This document shows, piece after piece, positions 14,947 through 23,167 of a stretch of DNA of 34,260 nt. How positions within the stretch are numbered: position 1 is the first letter of the stretch; every line of letters begins with the position of its first letter. Made by a program: the position numbers and the translations under genes. Source of the stretch: a virus; the IMG/VR virus record IMGVR_UViG_3300035523_000148, positions 1 through 34,260 of that record; one strand, 5' to 3'. Under the pieces are notes generated by a model. The model was not told the origin of the DNA and searched no databases. It saw only the letters and a list, made by a program, of their open reading frames with translations.

Positions 14947-15441
14947 CTACAAAACGGTCAGAACAACGTAGGTGGCATCAGGGTACGTTCCTGGGCTTGC
15001 CTGTGGGAAAGCGTTTGTCGTCCCAGAGATCATGTCCAGGAAGTTGCAAATGCCGGTGCCAGACTTCGTGGTAAAGGTCACAACATCAGCGGTCATTTCC
15101 GCGACCAGAGCGGCAATAGCCGTGGCAGCAGTCACAGGGTTTGCAGGCTTGTTGGTCAAGTCCGCGATGAAAGCGGCGTTCGTCAGGTAGTTGATGGCAG
15201 AGTTCTTGGCCACGTTCTGCAAAGCCGTTGGGCCAGAATCAATCGCTTGAGCGAAAGCAGCGTTTTGCTGTGACGTGAAGCTATCGACCAACGGCAACGA
15301 GGTAATCAGGTCATCAGATAGCTGGTCCAACGTGGCAGCACGCAACTGATTCAGAGTCGCTACGCTCGCCGCCGCATTGTCATTTAGAAAGCAGAACTTG
15401 CCGAGATTTTTCAGGTGCTTCTGCCAGTTACCATTCGTCAT
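14947..15441 (-). CDS. Tail region hypothetical protein, 164 aa
   Basis: ATG 15441 follows a GGAG site; a GTG seven codons upstream is less likely. The product is alanine- and threonine-rich and mostly helical (LNQLRAATLDQLSDDLITSL, then TNPVTAATAIAALVAEMTAD-like segments) and ends in a short hydrophobic strand. Located between the tail-tube candidate and the chaperone-like gene. No family recognised. Confidence 0.58.
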   Translation of the reverse strand: MTNGNWQKHLKNLGKFCFLNDNAAASVATLNQLRAATLDQLSDDLITSLPLVDSFTSQQNAAFAQAIDSGPTALQNVAKNSAINYLTNAAFIADLTNKPANPVTAATAIAALVAEMTADVVTFTTKSGTGICNFLDMISGTTNAFPQASPGTYPDATYVVLTVL

Positions 15442-15537
15442 GTTCCGTCTCCAGTTGGTCACCCCGATTTTCTTCTAAGGCCCGCGCGAACCGGGGATCG
15501 ACCCAAACACCGCGTACTGACCTGGCTGACTTAGCTA

Positions 15538-15933
15538 TTAGCCGAAAGGCGCTCCATCTTCCGAGACGTTCATGAAGGTCTGCTGCATGATGCAGTACGT
15601 GCGGTCCTTGTGGATAATCGCACCATCCAAGGCAACCATGTTGCTCATCGAGTACGTGTTACCGGCAACGTTGCCAACACCCGAAGCCTTAGCGCAGGTG
15701 AAGGAGAGAGTATTCTTGGTCATGGGAGCAATCAGCGAGGCACCAGAACCAGCAACCCAAGTAACCGTTGCCGTTCCGCCCTTCATGATCGTTCCGAGCG
15801 TGCCGATGCCCATGGCACCTTGACTCTGTAGGGGAGCAGTGCCAACGGTCTGTCTCATTTCGATGTCTTGGGCGATACCGAACTGAGCACCACCAAACCC
15901 GCACGCGGTTATTACCAGGTCCCCAGCAGCCAT
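15538..15933 (-). CDS. Putative tail tube protein, 131 aa
   Basis: A small beta-rich protein with AAGGAG before its ATG. It starts MAAGDLVITACGFGGAQFGI and holds alternating strands such as GGTATVTWVAGSGASLI and NTLSFTCAKA. Size, strand content and position after the tail-completion genes fit a major tail tube subunit, but no diagnostic motif is recognised. An alternative is a small decoration protein. A 75-bp gap with a tRNA-like look follows. Confidence 0.45.
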   Translation of the reverse strand: MAAGDLVITACGFGGAQFGIAQDIEMRQTVGTAPLQSQGAMGIGTLGTIMKGGTATVTWVAGSGASLIAPMTKNTLSFTCAKASGVGNVAGNTYSMSNMVALDGAIIHKDRTYCIMQQTFMNVSEDGAPFG

Positions 15934-15971
15934 GACGTTCTCCTTAGAAAAGTCCTACTAAGATGTTTGCC

Positions 15972-16424
15972 TCAGATGTTGCCGCTAAACTCCAGATGAA
16001 ACTCGACCACGACCACATGTGGGTCCTGGTCATTCAGTTCATCAACCTTCTCCCACGTGATCGAGTTGTATGGGATACTCTCTTTGTCCAAATAGCTGCT
16101 GAACGTCAACAATGCCGGAGTAATCGCCTCACACAAATCAACAAGCGCGATGTAGTCGAAATCAGCATTCGCTGAATAGCCCCAGTAAATTCTAAGGTCT
16201 ATGTCGAAGGTCTTGGTCTTTTGGTGGTTCTCAGTGCCTGTCTGCTTCGGGATGGGAATAACTGCGTAGGGGCCATCGACTGCTAAGGTGTTCAACCAGT
16301 CACAATCAGTGGTATTGACCACACCAAGCTTGACGCGCTCTGGCTTCAACACACTAGGTGCAGCAGATTGGACAATCGCCAAAATCCGCTCACAGGTCTT
16401 GCCGATATTGCTGCTTGCAGCCAT
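15972..16424 (-). CDS. Tail terminator / completion-type protein, 150 aa
   Basis: ATG 16424 shares one base with the stop of the gene before (TAATG) and has GGGGAG upstream. The product begins with a helix (GKTCERILAIVQSA), then strands (PYAVIPIPKQ, FDIDLRIYWGYS) and a helix-strand end (YIALVDLCEA, VVVVEFHLEFSG). This alpha-beta order is typical of tail terminator proteins that cap the tube under the head. The call is structural and positional. Confidence 0.5.
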   Translation of the reverse strand: MAASSNIGKTCERILAIVQSAAPSVLKPERVKLGVVNTTDCDWLNTLAVDGPYAVIPIPKQTGTENHQKTKTFDIDLRIYWGYSANADFDYIALVDLCEAITPALLTFSSYLDKESIPYNSITWEKVDELNDQDPHVVVVEFHLEFSGNI

Positions 16425-16783
16425 TATCTGACTCCCCGGACGCACCGGCGTTCGCAGCGTAGGGTGTAAAGCGCACCAACCGAGTCAATCTCGACCGAAC
16501 GGACAACCCATGACTCCGACTTATAGGTGAGCGCATCCTCTGTCTCTGGGCCAGCGACTGGAGGGAAACCAGGCTGCTCCGGAACACAAAAAGATTCAGT
16601 GTCAACCTGTGTGCGATTGTTGAGAATCTCAGTATGGACCCGAATTACTTTCTCTGGGACCATCCAGATCGAGACCGGAGCGCCGCCTCGGTTGCTGTAC
16701 TCACCCAGAGCACCGAATTCTTGGGCAATTTCAAGAGCTGCTGCTGCGGCGGTATCGCGGATATCAGAGCGGAGATCGTCCAT
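16424..16783 (-). CDS. Head closure / head-tail joining protein, 119 aa
   Basis: The protein has an N-terminal helix (DDLRSDIRDTAAAAALEIAQ) and then a beta region (APVSIWMVPEKVIRVHTEIL, YKSESWVVRSVEIDSVGALY). This fits a small barrel such as the stopper proteins that close the head. It lies between an adaptor-like gene and the tail-terminator candidate, the expected order. A CAAACTTAC motif is four bases before its ATG, with no ordinary ribosome site visible. Confidence 0.48.
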   Translation of the reverse strand: MDDLRSDIRDTAAAAALEIAQEFGALGEYSNRGGAPVSIWMVPEKVIRVHTEILNNRTQVDTESFCVPEQPGFPPVAGPETEDALTYKSESWVVRSVEIDSVGALYTLRCERRCVRGVR

Positions 16784-16786
16784 ACC

Positions 16787-16795
16787 GTAAGTTTG
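16787..16795 (-). promoter_or_regulatory. CAAACTTAC motif, copy 3
   Basis: Minus-strand CAAACTTAC lies only four bases before the ATG at 16783, where a ribosome site would normally be. Confidence 0.35.
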
Positions 16796-16819
16796 CTAGC
16801 GGACTATCTAACGGACCGT

Positions 16820-17245
16820 CTAACGAATCATTTGGATGTAAGAAGCACCAGCGCTGGCCGCTTGTTTGGCAAGCACCTCATGTAATCTGTAGAACGGGAC
16901 GATTATCTTGATGCGGTCTGCTATCGTCTGCCGCTTGGTGCCCCAATTGAAGGAAATACCCGAAATATCACCCACAGCGCCCTGTGCTAGCTCGCTGGTC
17001 TTCGTGGACGCAGCTTTCCAATCATCAAGCAAAGTGATCAGCTCAGCCAGAGCACCGGCATCAAGATCGTTGTCAACATACTGCTCGATCTGCGCCTTGG
17101 CGCTGGTCATGGCCGCTCGGCCCATTTCGACCGCAGCAGCCAGAGTAGCCATCGCGTCAACGATGTTGTAGGTGCTCGCATACGGCACTTCGAGGACGGT
17201 GAATAAGGTTATCCTGTGAGAAGTGGTCAATACTGGCCTAGCCAT
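16820..17245 (-). CDS. Putative head-tail adaptor, 141 aa
   Basis: A mostly helical protein: DAMATLAAAVEMGRAAMTSA, then ELITLLDDWKAASTKTSELA, then a C-terminal helix RLHEVLAKQAA. Small helical proteins directly after the capsid block are usually adaptors docking on the portal. AAAGG precedes the ATG, which is two bases after the stop of the gene before. No sequence family recognised. Confidence 0.45.
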   Translation of the reverse strand: MARPVLTTSHRITLFTVLEVPYASTYNIVDAMATLAAAVEMGRAAMTSAKAQIEQYVDNDLDAGALAELITLLDDWKAASTKTSELAQGAVGDISGISFNWGTKRQTIADRIKIIVPFYRLHEVLAKQAASAGASYIQMIR

Positions 17246-17247
17246 TG

Positions 17248-17811
17248 TTAGCCTTTAACTTTCTTGGCCACGTTGCTCGGCGGAGTGTTGCTGGTTGCAG
17301 GAGTGGCACCAGCCGCCGCACCAGCCGCCAGAACATCGTCTTCTGCCACTTCCGGCACGGGAACTTTCTGCCGGTGCTGCGCACCCTCAACCAGGGTGTC
17401 GTAAATCTGAGCGGAAGCCTTGAGAATCTGCTTCTCAGCAGACTTATCGATCGCGTTAAGACGCTCCCTGGCCTGTGCAGCCGCAGCGACCTTCTCTTCC
17501 TCGACAGACAGCACCCGCCAGAAATTGCTGGCGAGAACATCAAGATCGTTCAGGTGGGTATCAGGGTTCTTCTTCTGTTTCCGGTCCTTGTCGATGTTGT
17601 AGAGATCAAGATACCGGAAGTCATTCGCGTTCTGGCGACTGACAATCGGGATCAAATAAGGCTTCGCAGCGCCAAGGGCCTTGCGCTTCTCTACGAGCTT
17701 CAGGCCCATCTCCCGAATCCGCTGCTCATAATCCTTGTAGCTACTGACTGTTGAGAGCACCTCAACCGCGGTGCTCTCAGGATTGAAAACCATCAGGCCA
17801 GACTGTGGCAT
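17248..17811 (-). CDS. Capsid-proximal hypothetical protein, 187 aa
   Basis: ATG 17811 is preceded by AGGAG; a TTG six codons upstream is less likely. The N-terminal part reads MPQSGLMVFNPESTAVEVLS. Long helices follow (YKDYEQRIREMGLKLVEKRK, VEEEKVAAAAQARERLNAID), then an Ala/Pro/Thr-rich tail. It is the first gene after the capsid gene, from which a strong hairpin separates it. Possible roles are a decoration or head-completion protein. No family recognised. Confidence 0.52.
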   Translation of the reverse strand: MPQSGLMVFNPESTAVEVLSTVSSYKDYEQRIREMGLKLVEKRKALGAAKPYLIPIVSRQNANDFRYLDLYNIDKDRKQKKNPDTHLNDLDVLASNFWRVLSVEEEKVAAAAQARERLNAIDKSAEKQILKASAQIYDTLVEGAQHRQKVPVPEVAEDDVLAAGAAAGATPATSNTPPSNVAKKVKG

Positions 17812-17830
17812 TGTCTTTCTCCTGCCCAAT

Positions 17831-17859
17831 GACCCGGTGGGTCATTCGCCCACCGGGTC
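17831..17859 (-). promoter_or_regulatory. Strong hairpin after the capsid gene
   Basis: A perfect 11-bp stem (GACCCGGTGGG / CCCACCGGGTC) with a 7-base loop lies 12 bases after the capsid stop codon. There is no T-run, so it may act as a partial terminator or an RNA end that stabilises capsid mRNA. Confidence 0.6.
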
Positions 17860-17871
17860 AAATTGAGCTGT

Positions 17872-18828
17872 TTACTCACCGGACTTGATCAGAACCGCCC
17901 AATCCTCACGGCCCAGGGCGATACCGTACAGCGCCTGGATCACGAGAATTTCAGCAGTCTGCTTCGGGTCCCACTGTTTAAGAATCTGGAACTCGATTCC
18001 AGAGTCCGCATCCCGGAAGTTCATGGCCTCAACGCCCTTGACAGTCGGAACGCGCAGGGGCTTCATCGCCATCAGGATTGCATCCCGATGGAAGGCGATA
18101 TTGTTGGTGTGCGCGTAGGTGAACGTGCCGCTCGTCCGCTTCACCGACTGAGAAAGCATCCAGCCAATGCTCTTGTGGAGGATTGGCGAGCTGCCGTAGG
18201 TCGCGATCTTGTCAGGCGATTTCTCACCGGTGTTGTAATACTGCCGAACGTAAGGAATCGCTGTGAACGCCTGCCAAGCGCTCGGTCCCTGATGCAGGTA
18301 GCCGACAAGCGGCGCACCTTCCGGAACGTAAGCATCAGCCAGCTTACCAAACGCAGCGGCGATTACTTCATCCGTGACATCAGCACCGTAGGTGCCGACA
18401 ACGTTGGTGTGTAGGCTGGTGGCGATAGAGAGGACATCAGCCTCAATATCGTTGAACAAACCAGACATGTGACCTTCGGTGACCGAGGCAACGCTGTGCC
18501 CGCCGTCCAAGGCTTCCGCGACCTGGCTGTAACCAAAAGCCGTGCGGCGGAACTTGTTCAGGGTCACGTCAACCGAAGTGCCCACGGTATCATCGTACAC
18601 CAGATCAGCACCAGGGCTGACCAAGGTGCTGGCCACTGACGGGCTGAGCAGAACGCGAGCCGTCTGGCCAAATTCAGCAATCGCCTGCGAGGGAGAGTTG
18701 CTGTTGACGAAGTTGATCGGATGGCCACGAGCACGCTTCGCGGCCAAGAACCCTTCGGCGAGCAGGATCATGAGCGATTTGAGACCTTCATCGCCCAGAG
18801 TGCTCTCTGTGATTACTAGATTGCTCAT
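17872..18828 (-). CDS. Major capsid protein
   Basis: The 318-residue product sits right after the scaffold gene, the standard place for the capsid protein. Size and content fit an HK97-fold subunit: a helical N-terminal arm (LGDEGLKSLMILLAEGFLAA), the segment VDVTLNKFRRTAFGYSQVAE (E-loop/P-domain type), helices with FNDIEADVLSIATSLHTNVV, and a C-terminal strand region (SGIEFQILKQWD, then ILVIQALYGIALGREDWAVL) typical of the A domain ending. AAGGG is upstream of the ATG. Assembly into the icosahedral shell is inferred from position and these features; I could not run a fold search. Confidence 0.8.
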   Translation of the reverse strand: MSNLVITESTLGDEGLKSLMILLAEGFLAAKRARGHPINFVNSNSPSQAIAEFGQTARVLLSPSVASTLVSPGADLVYDDTVGTSVDVTLNKFRRTAFGYSQVAEALDGGHSVASVTEGHMSGLFNDIEADVLSIATSLHTNVVGTYGADVTDEVIAAAFGKLADAYVPEGAPLVGYLHQGPSAWQAFTAIPYVRQYYNTGEKSPDKIATYGSSPILHKSIGWMLSQSVKRTSGTFTYAHTNNIAFHRDAILMAMKPLRVPTVKGVEAMNFRDADSGIEFQILKQWDPKQTAEILVIQALYGIALGREDWAVLIKSGE

Positions 18829-18833
18829 TTGAG

Positions 18834-19514
18834 TTACCCTTTACTACGCCGCATGTCCTCCGCAACGTAAGCGCTCTGCTCACGGGGAGTCATTTTGGCG
18901 CGGACTTCTGGCGATAACTCGTGGAAGAATTGACGCGGACCAGATTGAGCAGTGCCGGAACCGGTGCGAACATTTGCAGTCTTCACCGGTGGTAGGAACA
19001 TCTCACCATCACTCTTCTTCAGGAAGTCACCAAGGAATTGCTTGACCGGAATGTCTCTGTCCATAACCGTATCGTGAAACGCCACCGAACGGTCTGGATT
19101 GAGCTTCACACTCTGGCCGTGCTCGGCCCTGATGAGTGACGTGAGCGCCTTAATCCTCCCAGCAGGCACACCAAGCTCCTGTGCCGCTTCTCCAATCGCT
19201 GCATTCGCGAGGTAAACCCTGTCCTGCTCCCTCTCGGCCTCAATAGCTGTCAATCGCTCTCGAAGCGTCTTGGTCTCAGAACTCCCATCGGTGCTCGTTG
19301 TGCTCGTCTGAGTTTGGGTGTTGCCCTTGCCTTCAGTCACACGACGCAGTTGAGCGGCAAACGGGTTGAGCGCCTCTTGAATCCAGCCGCGTACTACTTC
19401 TGGAGTCAACGCCTGATTTGCAGCACCTTCAGCTCCGGTAGCTGCTTGAGAGTTGGTGTTACCCGCTCCGTTTGTTTGCGCGGTTCCGGAGGTGCCCGCG
19501 TTAGTATCACTCAT
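18834..19514 (-). CDS. Capsid scaffolding protein
   Basis: This 226-residue protein has a disordered Gly/Asn/Thr/Ala-rich N-terminus (MSDTNAGTSGTAQTNGAGNT), a coiled-coil middle (LRERLTAIEAEREQDRVYLA) and a charged C-terminus (SPEVRAKMTPREQSAYVAED). It lies between portal and capsid genes. Low complexity plus coiled coil at this spot is typical of phage scaffolds, which guide capsid assembly and leave or are degraded. No protease motif seen. AAGGAAAA lies upstream. Confidence 0.72.
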   Translation of the reverse strand: MSDTNAGTSGTAQTNGAGNTNSQAATGAEGAANQALTPEVVRGWIQEALNPFAAQLRRVTEGKGNTQTQTSTTSTDGSSETKTLRERLTAIEAEREQDRVYLANAAIGEAAQELGVPAGRIKALTSLIRAEHGQSVKLNPDRSVAFHDTVMDRDIPVKQFLGDFLKKSDGEMFLPPVKTANVRTGSGTAQSGPRQFFHELSPEVRAKMTPREQSAYVAEDMRRSKG

Positions 19515-19540
19515 AACCCTATTTTTTCCTTGCCGATCAC

Positions 19541-21124
19541 TTACTTACCATTCGCCAGCACCGTACTGTTCGAGAAGCCCTTAACCTCCTCGGTATCAGG
19601 CTGTCGTGTATCGGTCTCGTCTGGCTCTTCCGGCGTGGCCTTCGGTTCATCAAACTCCAACTTGTCCGACTCCACCCGAATCTCTTCCTTGGTAGGAGCA
19701 GGAGCATCAGCGCACACAGCCAAAGCAACCTTCTGAGCTGCGTACCGCTTGGCAGTCTCCGATGCCTTCACTCCCGAGAAAATCTGGTACTCCTTCAACA
19801 TCAGCTCAAGAGCCTGTACATCGAACTTGTCCAGACCAGTGATAGTCAGAATGATGTCATCATCGCCACGCGCGGTCTGAATCTTGGCAAGAGTCCTCTC
19901 AAGCGCGTCACGTAACGCACCAGCATACGAAGACAGGAGTGTGGAAATCATCCCGTTATCGAAACGCTTAGCAGCACCAGACTGACGACCAGCCGACGCA
20001 TCCTTAGACTGAAGGGCGATAGCTTGAATCGCGCTGGCCAGATCATCCTTCTTCGTATCAGAACTTTTGTCCAGAGCCTCAAAATGCCCGCTCGGAGGAG
20101 TGGCCCACTTGTAGTCATCGCCGACATCAAGCTGCAAAATAGCCAGCTCATTAGCCACAACACCACCCAAGGACTTCTTGCTCATGACAACCGGTAGAGC
20201 GAATGCGCTTGTGTCCAAAGCATAGTCCAAGCTTGACTCTCGATTAAACAACGAGTACGCCGTGGGGAACAACCGGTTCATAACCCACATTCCCTTTGGA
20301 ATGCAAATGCGCGTGATTGGAAACGCCGCAATCTCTTGGGTCCGCATCAGCCTAGCGACTGCGCCTTTCTCCCACTCCTTCCCGGCCAGCTTCTCAGCCT
20401 GATACTCGTAAATGGCATCTTCAGTGAAATAGGTCCAGGTGTGTCTCTCAATGTTACGCGGACCCCACCTTGTGGCACGAGCAAGCTCTACGTGGTGGGT
20501 GCGAATCATCGTATATTCGTCACCTTCTTTATCCCAATCGTCAACGTCTATGGCGTTGAGCTTGCAGATACAGGCACCCAACTGGCCTGCGTCTCGTTGG
20601 GCACCAATGTCCGTGTACTCCATTCCGTCAGATGCTGGCCAATTGATCAGGAAATAAGAGCGGTGATGAACCATCGCCTCAAGCAACCTGGAGCGCACGA
20701 CGCTAACCAGGTCATTACCGCAGCCATCACAATCAACGTTGAGCGAATGGTAAAAGGCGATCTTGCTCTCCTGCTGCGGCGTCTTGTGCTCCTTATCAAC
20801 GACATCAGCCAGAATAGCAGGCTCAGACTGCATACAGGCAGAGACCAACCAATCGATCATCCCGGCAACGTGCGGCGTATAGCTGGCCGTCTCCAACCGT
20901 GTACGACGAATGACCTTCCCGATTGGGAGAGAGCTATACTCGATCTCGCGCTTGCGGAGGTATTTGTCCTTGTTGCGCTCGAACCTGTCGCCACCTTCGT
21001 AAAAATCGGTGTGTTTCTCAATCAGATCACGGCGATACTCTGGATGTACGACCAATAACTCCTTGACGAGCAGACCAGTAGCCTCGTCTGTAGCCGCCTC
21101 TTGGGCCTCGACAGCATCAGCCAT
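19541..21124 (-). CDS. Portal protein
   Basis: The 527-residue product follows the large terminase and precedes scaffold and capsid, the portal position. Length fits the dodecameric portal family. It has an N-terminal DFYEGGDRFERNKDKYLRKR and SSLPIGKVIRRTRLETASYT (wing entry), a stem region with LDTSAFALPVVMSKKSLGGV, and the long helix PSGHFEALDKSSDTKKDDLA typical of DUF4055-type portals. An acidic tail of about 60 residues follows. GGAGGT lies eight bases before the ATG. The portal forms the DNA channel at one capsid vertex and docks the terminase. Confidence 0.78.
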   Translation of the reverse strand: MADAVEAQEAATDEATGLLVKELLVVHPEYRRDLIEKHTDFYEGGDRFERNKDKYLRKREIEYSSLPIGKVIRRTRLETASYTPHVAGMIDWLVSACMQSEPAILADVVDKEHKTPQQESKIAFYHSLNVDCDGCGNDLVSVVRSRLLEAMVHHRSYFLINWPASDGMEYTDIGAQRDAGQLGACICKLNAIDVDDWDKEGDEYTMIRTHHVELARATRWGPRNIERHTWTYFTEDAIYEYQAEKLAGKEWEKGAVARLMRTQEIAAFPITRICIPKGMWVMNRLFPTAYSLFNRESSLDYALDTSAFALPVVMSKKSLGGVVANELAILQLDVGDDYKWATPPSGHFEALDKSSDTKKDDLASAIQAIALQSKDASAGRQSGAAKRFDNGMISTLLSSYAGALRDALERTLAKIQTARGDDDIILTITGLDKFDVQALELMLKEYQIFSGVKASETAKRYAAQKVALAVCADAPAPTKEEIRVESDKLEFDEPKATPEEPDETDTRQPDTEEVKGFSNSTVLANGK

Positions 21125-21142
21125 ATCGAATTACCTCCAACT

Positions 21143-21151
21143 GTAAGTTTG
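21143..21151 (-). promoter_or_regulatory. CAAACTTAC motif, copy 4
   Basis: Minus-strand GTAGCCAAACTTAC lies between the terminase stop and the portal start, upstream of the portal's GGAGGT. Confidence 0.38.
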
Positions 21152-21164
21152 GCTACGACTCCAC

Positions 21165-22481
21165 TTAGAATGTCAAGTTGATGCCGCCCGCTCTGCCATC
21201 AGTGAACCAACGCTCTTGACAGGCATGTACCCCCTGCAAAAACGCCGCTGCATAGTCGTCATGCTGACCCTTTGGAGCACCGGCTGTCTGAAAATCGCCT
21301 TTGCTGATCCACTGATAAGCCATCAACTGGTCTAGAAGATCAATATCCGTCTTATAAAACTCGACCTTTCCCTGCTCCATCAGCAGAGCCGCTGAATCAA
21401 CTATGTCCCTCTTGTTCTGGTAGGTCCAATAGAAGGCCCGAACGCCGGGAATCACCTTCTCAAACTCTTGGGTGAAGCGGTTAGTGACCTTGTCCTTACC
21501 ACCCGTGGCCCCACCGGTATAGTCGATGATCACCGTGGGATTGCCCCAGATTTTCCAAAGCTGGCGCGCACGCTGGGCAATCACGTTGTACTCAGTCAAC
21601 TTCTCGAAGCCGAGAGTATAGACCACCCGAATCTGCTCCGTGGTCAGATCGAACTCAAGAATCACAATCGCCGTCAAATCACGCGAGCGGCCCAGATCGA
21701 TGGAAATGATGTAAGCGCAGCCCCTGCGAGGACCAAGCACAGGTAGCAGCTTCTTCCGCTCGTCAAGGAGCGGTTCATTGTCCGGGTCCTTCAGACAGCA
21801 TTTCATCACGTAGCGGAAGACTGCAGCCTTGTCAGCAATCGGAATACACATGTACTCCTGCTGCCAATCGTCCTCAGAGACGCCTGCTCTATCCTCAATA
21901 AGCCTCTGAAGGCCAGCAGCCCCACCATACCTGACCTTGTTCGTGTTCGATGGATAGAGCCATGACTTATAGATCGGACTGTCCTTCTGCCCTTTCCTAA
22001 ACCACTTCCAGAGCCAGCCATTTTCACCGGCTAAAGTGCCGGTAACAAAAAGCTTGCCCCCAATACCAGACAGCTTGGGCCAAATAACGCGACGGACAAC
22101 CCATTCGGGAATGTTGCTGGCCTCATCCACTATGGCTAAAACGTCACGGCCAGCACGTAGGGACTCGGGCTTCTCCGCAGACCTAATGCCGAGAATGTGG
22201 CCATTCTTGAACATGATCCTGGGATGCGGAGACCCCAACGGAGCACGCCGCACCAACTGCCGGAAGGCTGGAACTGAAAGCATCTCGTCCATCGTCCGGA
22301 CTGATTGAGAGTATTTTGGGTTAATCAGCTCACTATATGCGCCGGGATACTTCTGGCTAACGATGGTAGCCAGAGCTTCAACGGTAGTACCCTTACCCCA
22401 GCCTCTGCCCGCAACCAACACACAGATGCGGTGGGGATCGTTGACGGTCTCCTGCTGCTCCGGTGTAAGTCGAATCCTCAA
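21165..22481 (-). CDS. terL: Terminase large subunit (ATPase-nuclease)
   Basis: The 438-residue protein shows the complete terminase layout. The Walker A motif AGRGWGKGTT is at 24-33, Walker B LAIVDE at 115-120 with the catalytic E120, and the coupling motif FVTGT near 145-149. The C-terminal RNase H-like nuclease has candidate acidic residues D262 (SIDLGRSRD), D320 (VIIDYTGG) and D408/D409 (GQHDDYAAAF). It pumps DNA into the capsid and cuts it. Translation starts at TTG 22481, overlapping the small-subunit stop (TTGA), with GAGGA upstream. Confidence 0.93.
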   Translation of the reverse strand: MRIRLTPEQQETVNDPHRICVLVAGRGWGKGTTVEALATIVSQKYPGAYSELINPKYSQSVRTMDEMLSVPAFRQLVRRAPLGSPHPRIMFKNGHILGIRSAEKPESLRAGRDVLAIVDEASNIPEWVVRRVIWPKLSGIGGKLFVTGTLAGENGWLWKWFRKGQKDSPIYKSWLYPSNTNKVRYGGAAGLQRLIEDRAGVSEDDWQQEYMCIPIADKAAVFRYVMKCCLKDPDNEPLLDERKKLLPVLGPRRGCAYIISIDLGRSRDLTAIVILEFDLTTEQIRVVYTLGFEKLTEYNVIAQRARQLWKIWGNPTVIIDYTGGATGGKDKVTNRFTQEFEKVIPGVRAFYWTYQNKRDIVDSAALLMEQGKVEFYKTDIDLLDQLMAYQWISKGDFQTAGAPKGQHDDYAAAFLQGVHACQERWFTDGRAGGINLTF

Positions 22482-23038
22482 GCTGTCCTCTTGTCTTCCG
22501 TTGGCACCTGGAAATCAGGCCGATTGTGGTCGGATTCGGACAGGTCCAGCTCCTCACCCTCGACATTGACAGGGATACCGAACTGAATCTCGGCGCTCTC
22601 CAGGTCCTTCTCCTCCTCTGGCACCAACAAGGCCAACTTGTCAAGGAGAGTCTGCGCCAATGTGGCCTGGGTCTTGTTCGGCTTGGCACCTGGTAATAGC
22701 GAGTCGTAATAAACCCGCAGAGCATGCACCAAGGCCAGATTTCGGACGAAGCTCCTAGCCGCCTTGGTTGGGTTCTCTGCCGTCAAGATCTCACCAAGCT
22801 GCTTTAACAGCTCTGGTGGTGGTGCTTGCACTTCCTGCTTTTCCGGTGGGGCCTGCTGTCCTAAGTGCATGGCCTGTAAACAGGCCCAGCGCTGCTTGAA
22901 TTCTCTACTCTGTCTGTATCGCCAGAGCGTTGCGCGTGATATTCCAAGCTCGGCTTGAACTTGTGGCATAGTCTTTCCATCGAACAGAAGCTGAGCCACT
23001 TGTCGTTCAAGAGCATGCGTTTCTGCTGGTTTATTCAT
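22478..23038 (-). CDS. terS: Terminase small subunit
   Basis: The 186-residue protein has an N-terminal helix-turn-helix (TMPQVQAELGISRATLWRYR at about 23-42) like small terminases that recognise the packaging site. A proline-rich linker follows, then a helical middle (TKAARSFVRNLALVHALRVY) suited to ring formation, and an acidic tail. It overlaps the large subunit start by four bases. It is the first gene of the packaging operon and follows a 130-bp region with inverted repeats. Confidence 0.85.
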   Translation of the reverse strand: MNKPAETHALERQVAQLLFDGKTMPQVQAELGISRATLWRYRQSREFKQRWACLQAMHLGQQAPPEKQEVQAPPPELLKQLGEILTAENPTKAARSFVRNLALVHALRVYYDSLLPGAKPNKTQATLAQTLLDKLALLVPEEEKDLESAEIQFGIPVNVEGEELDLSESDHNRPDFQVPTEDKRTA

Positions 23039-23043
23039 CCTAC

Positions 23044-23054
23044 GTTAAAGTTTG
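23044..23054 (-). promoter_or_regulatory. CAAACTTTAAC motif, copy 5 (variant)
   Basis: Minus-strand CAAACTTTAAC is a longer variant of the motif, six bases before the small terminase start. Confidence 0.28.
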
Positions 23055-23072
23055 CTGTTGGGCGTTTCGGTC

Positions 23073-23110
23073 GTTTCAAGACAATTGAAACATGCGTCTT
23101 TATATAAAGA
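23073..23110 (-). promoter_or_regulatory. Inverted repeats upstream of the terminase operon
   Basis: GTTTCAA (23073-23079) and TTGAAAC (23085-23091) form an inverted repeat with a 5-base gap. TCTTTATATAAAGA (23097-23110) is a perfect 14-bp palindrome that also offers a TATAAA/TATATA box. This AT-rich stretch sits in the only sizeable gap before the virion genes and is a likely operator/promoter for late transcription. No clear -35 box was found. Confidence 0.45.
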
Positions 23111-23167
23111 AGTAGCGCCTTCCTGCATATACTATTCCTGGGGGAATATCGAACTAGGAGTATATTT

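Noticed and set aside
20336-21058. Plus-strand frame of 240 residues opposite the portal gene
   Set aside because: Antisense shadow; the portal frame has position, length and ribosome site.
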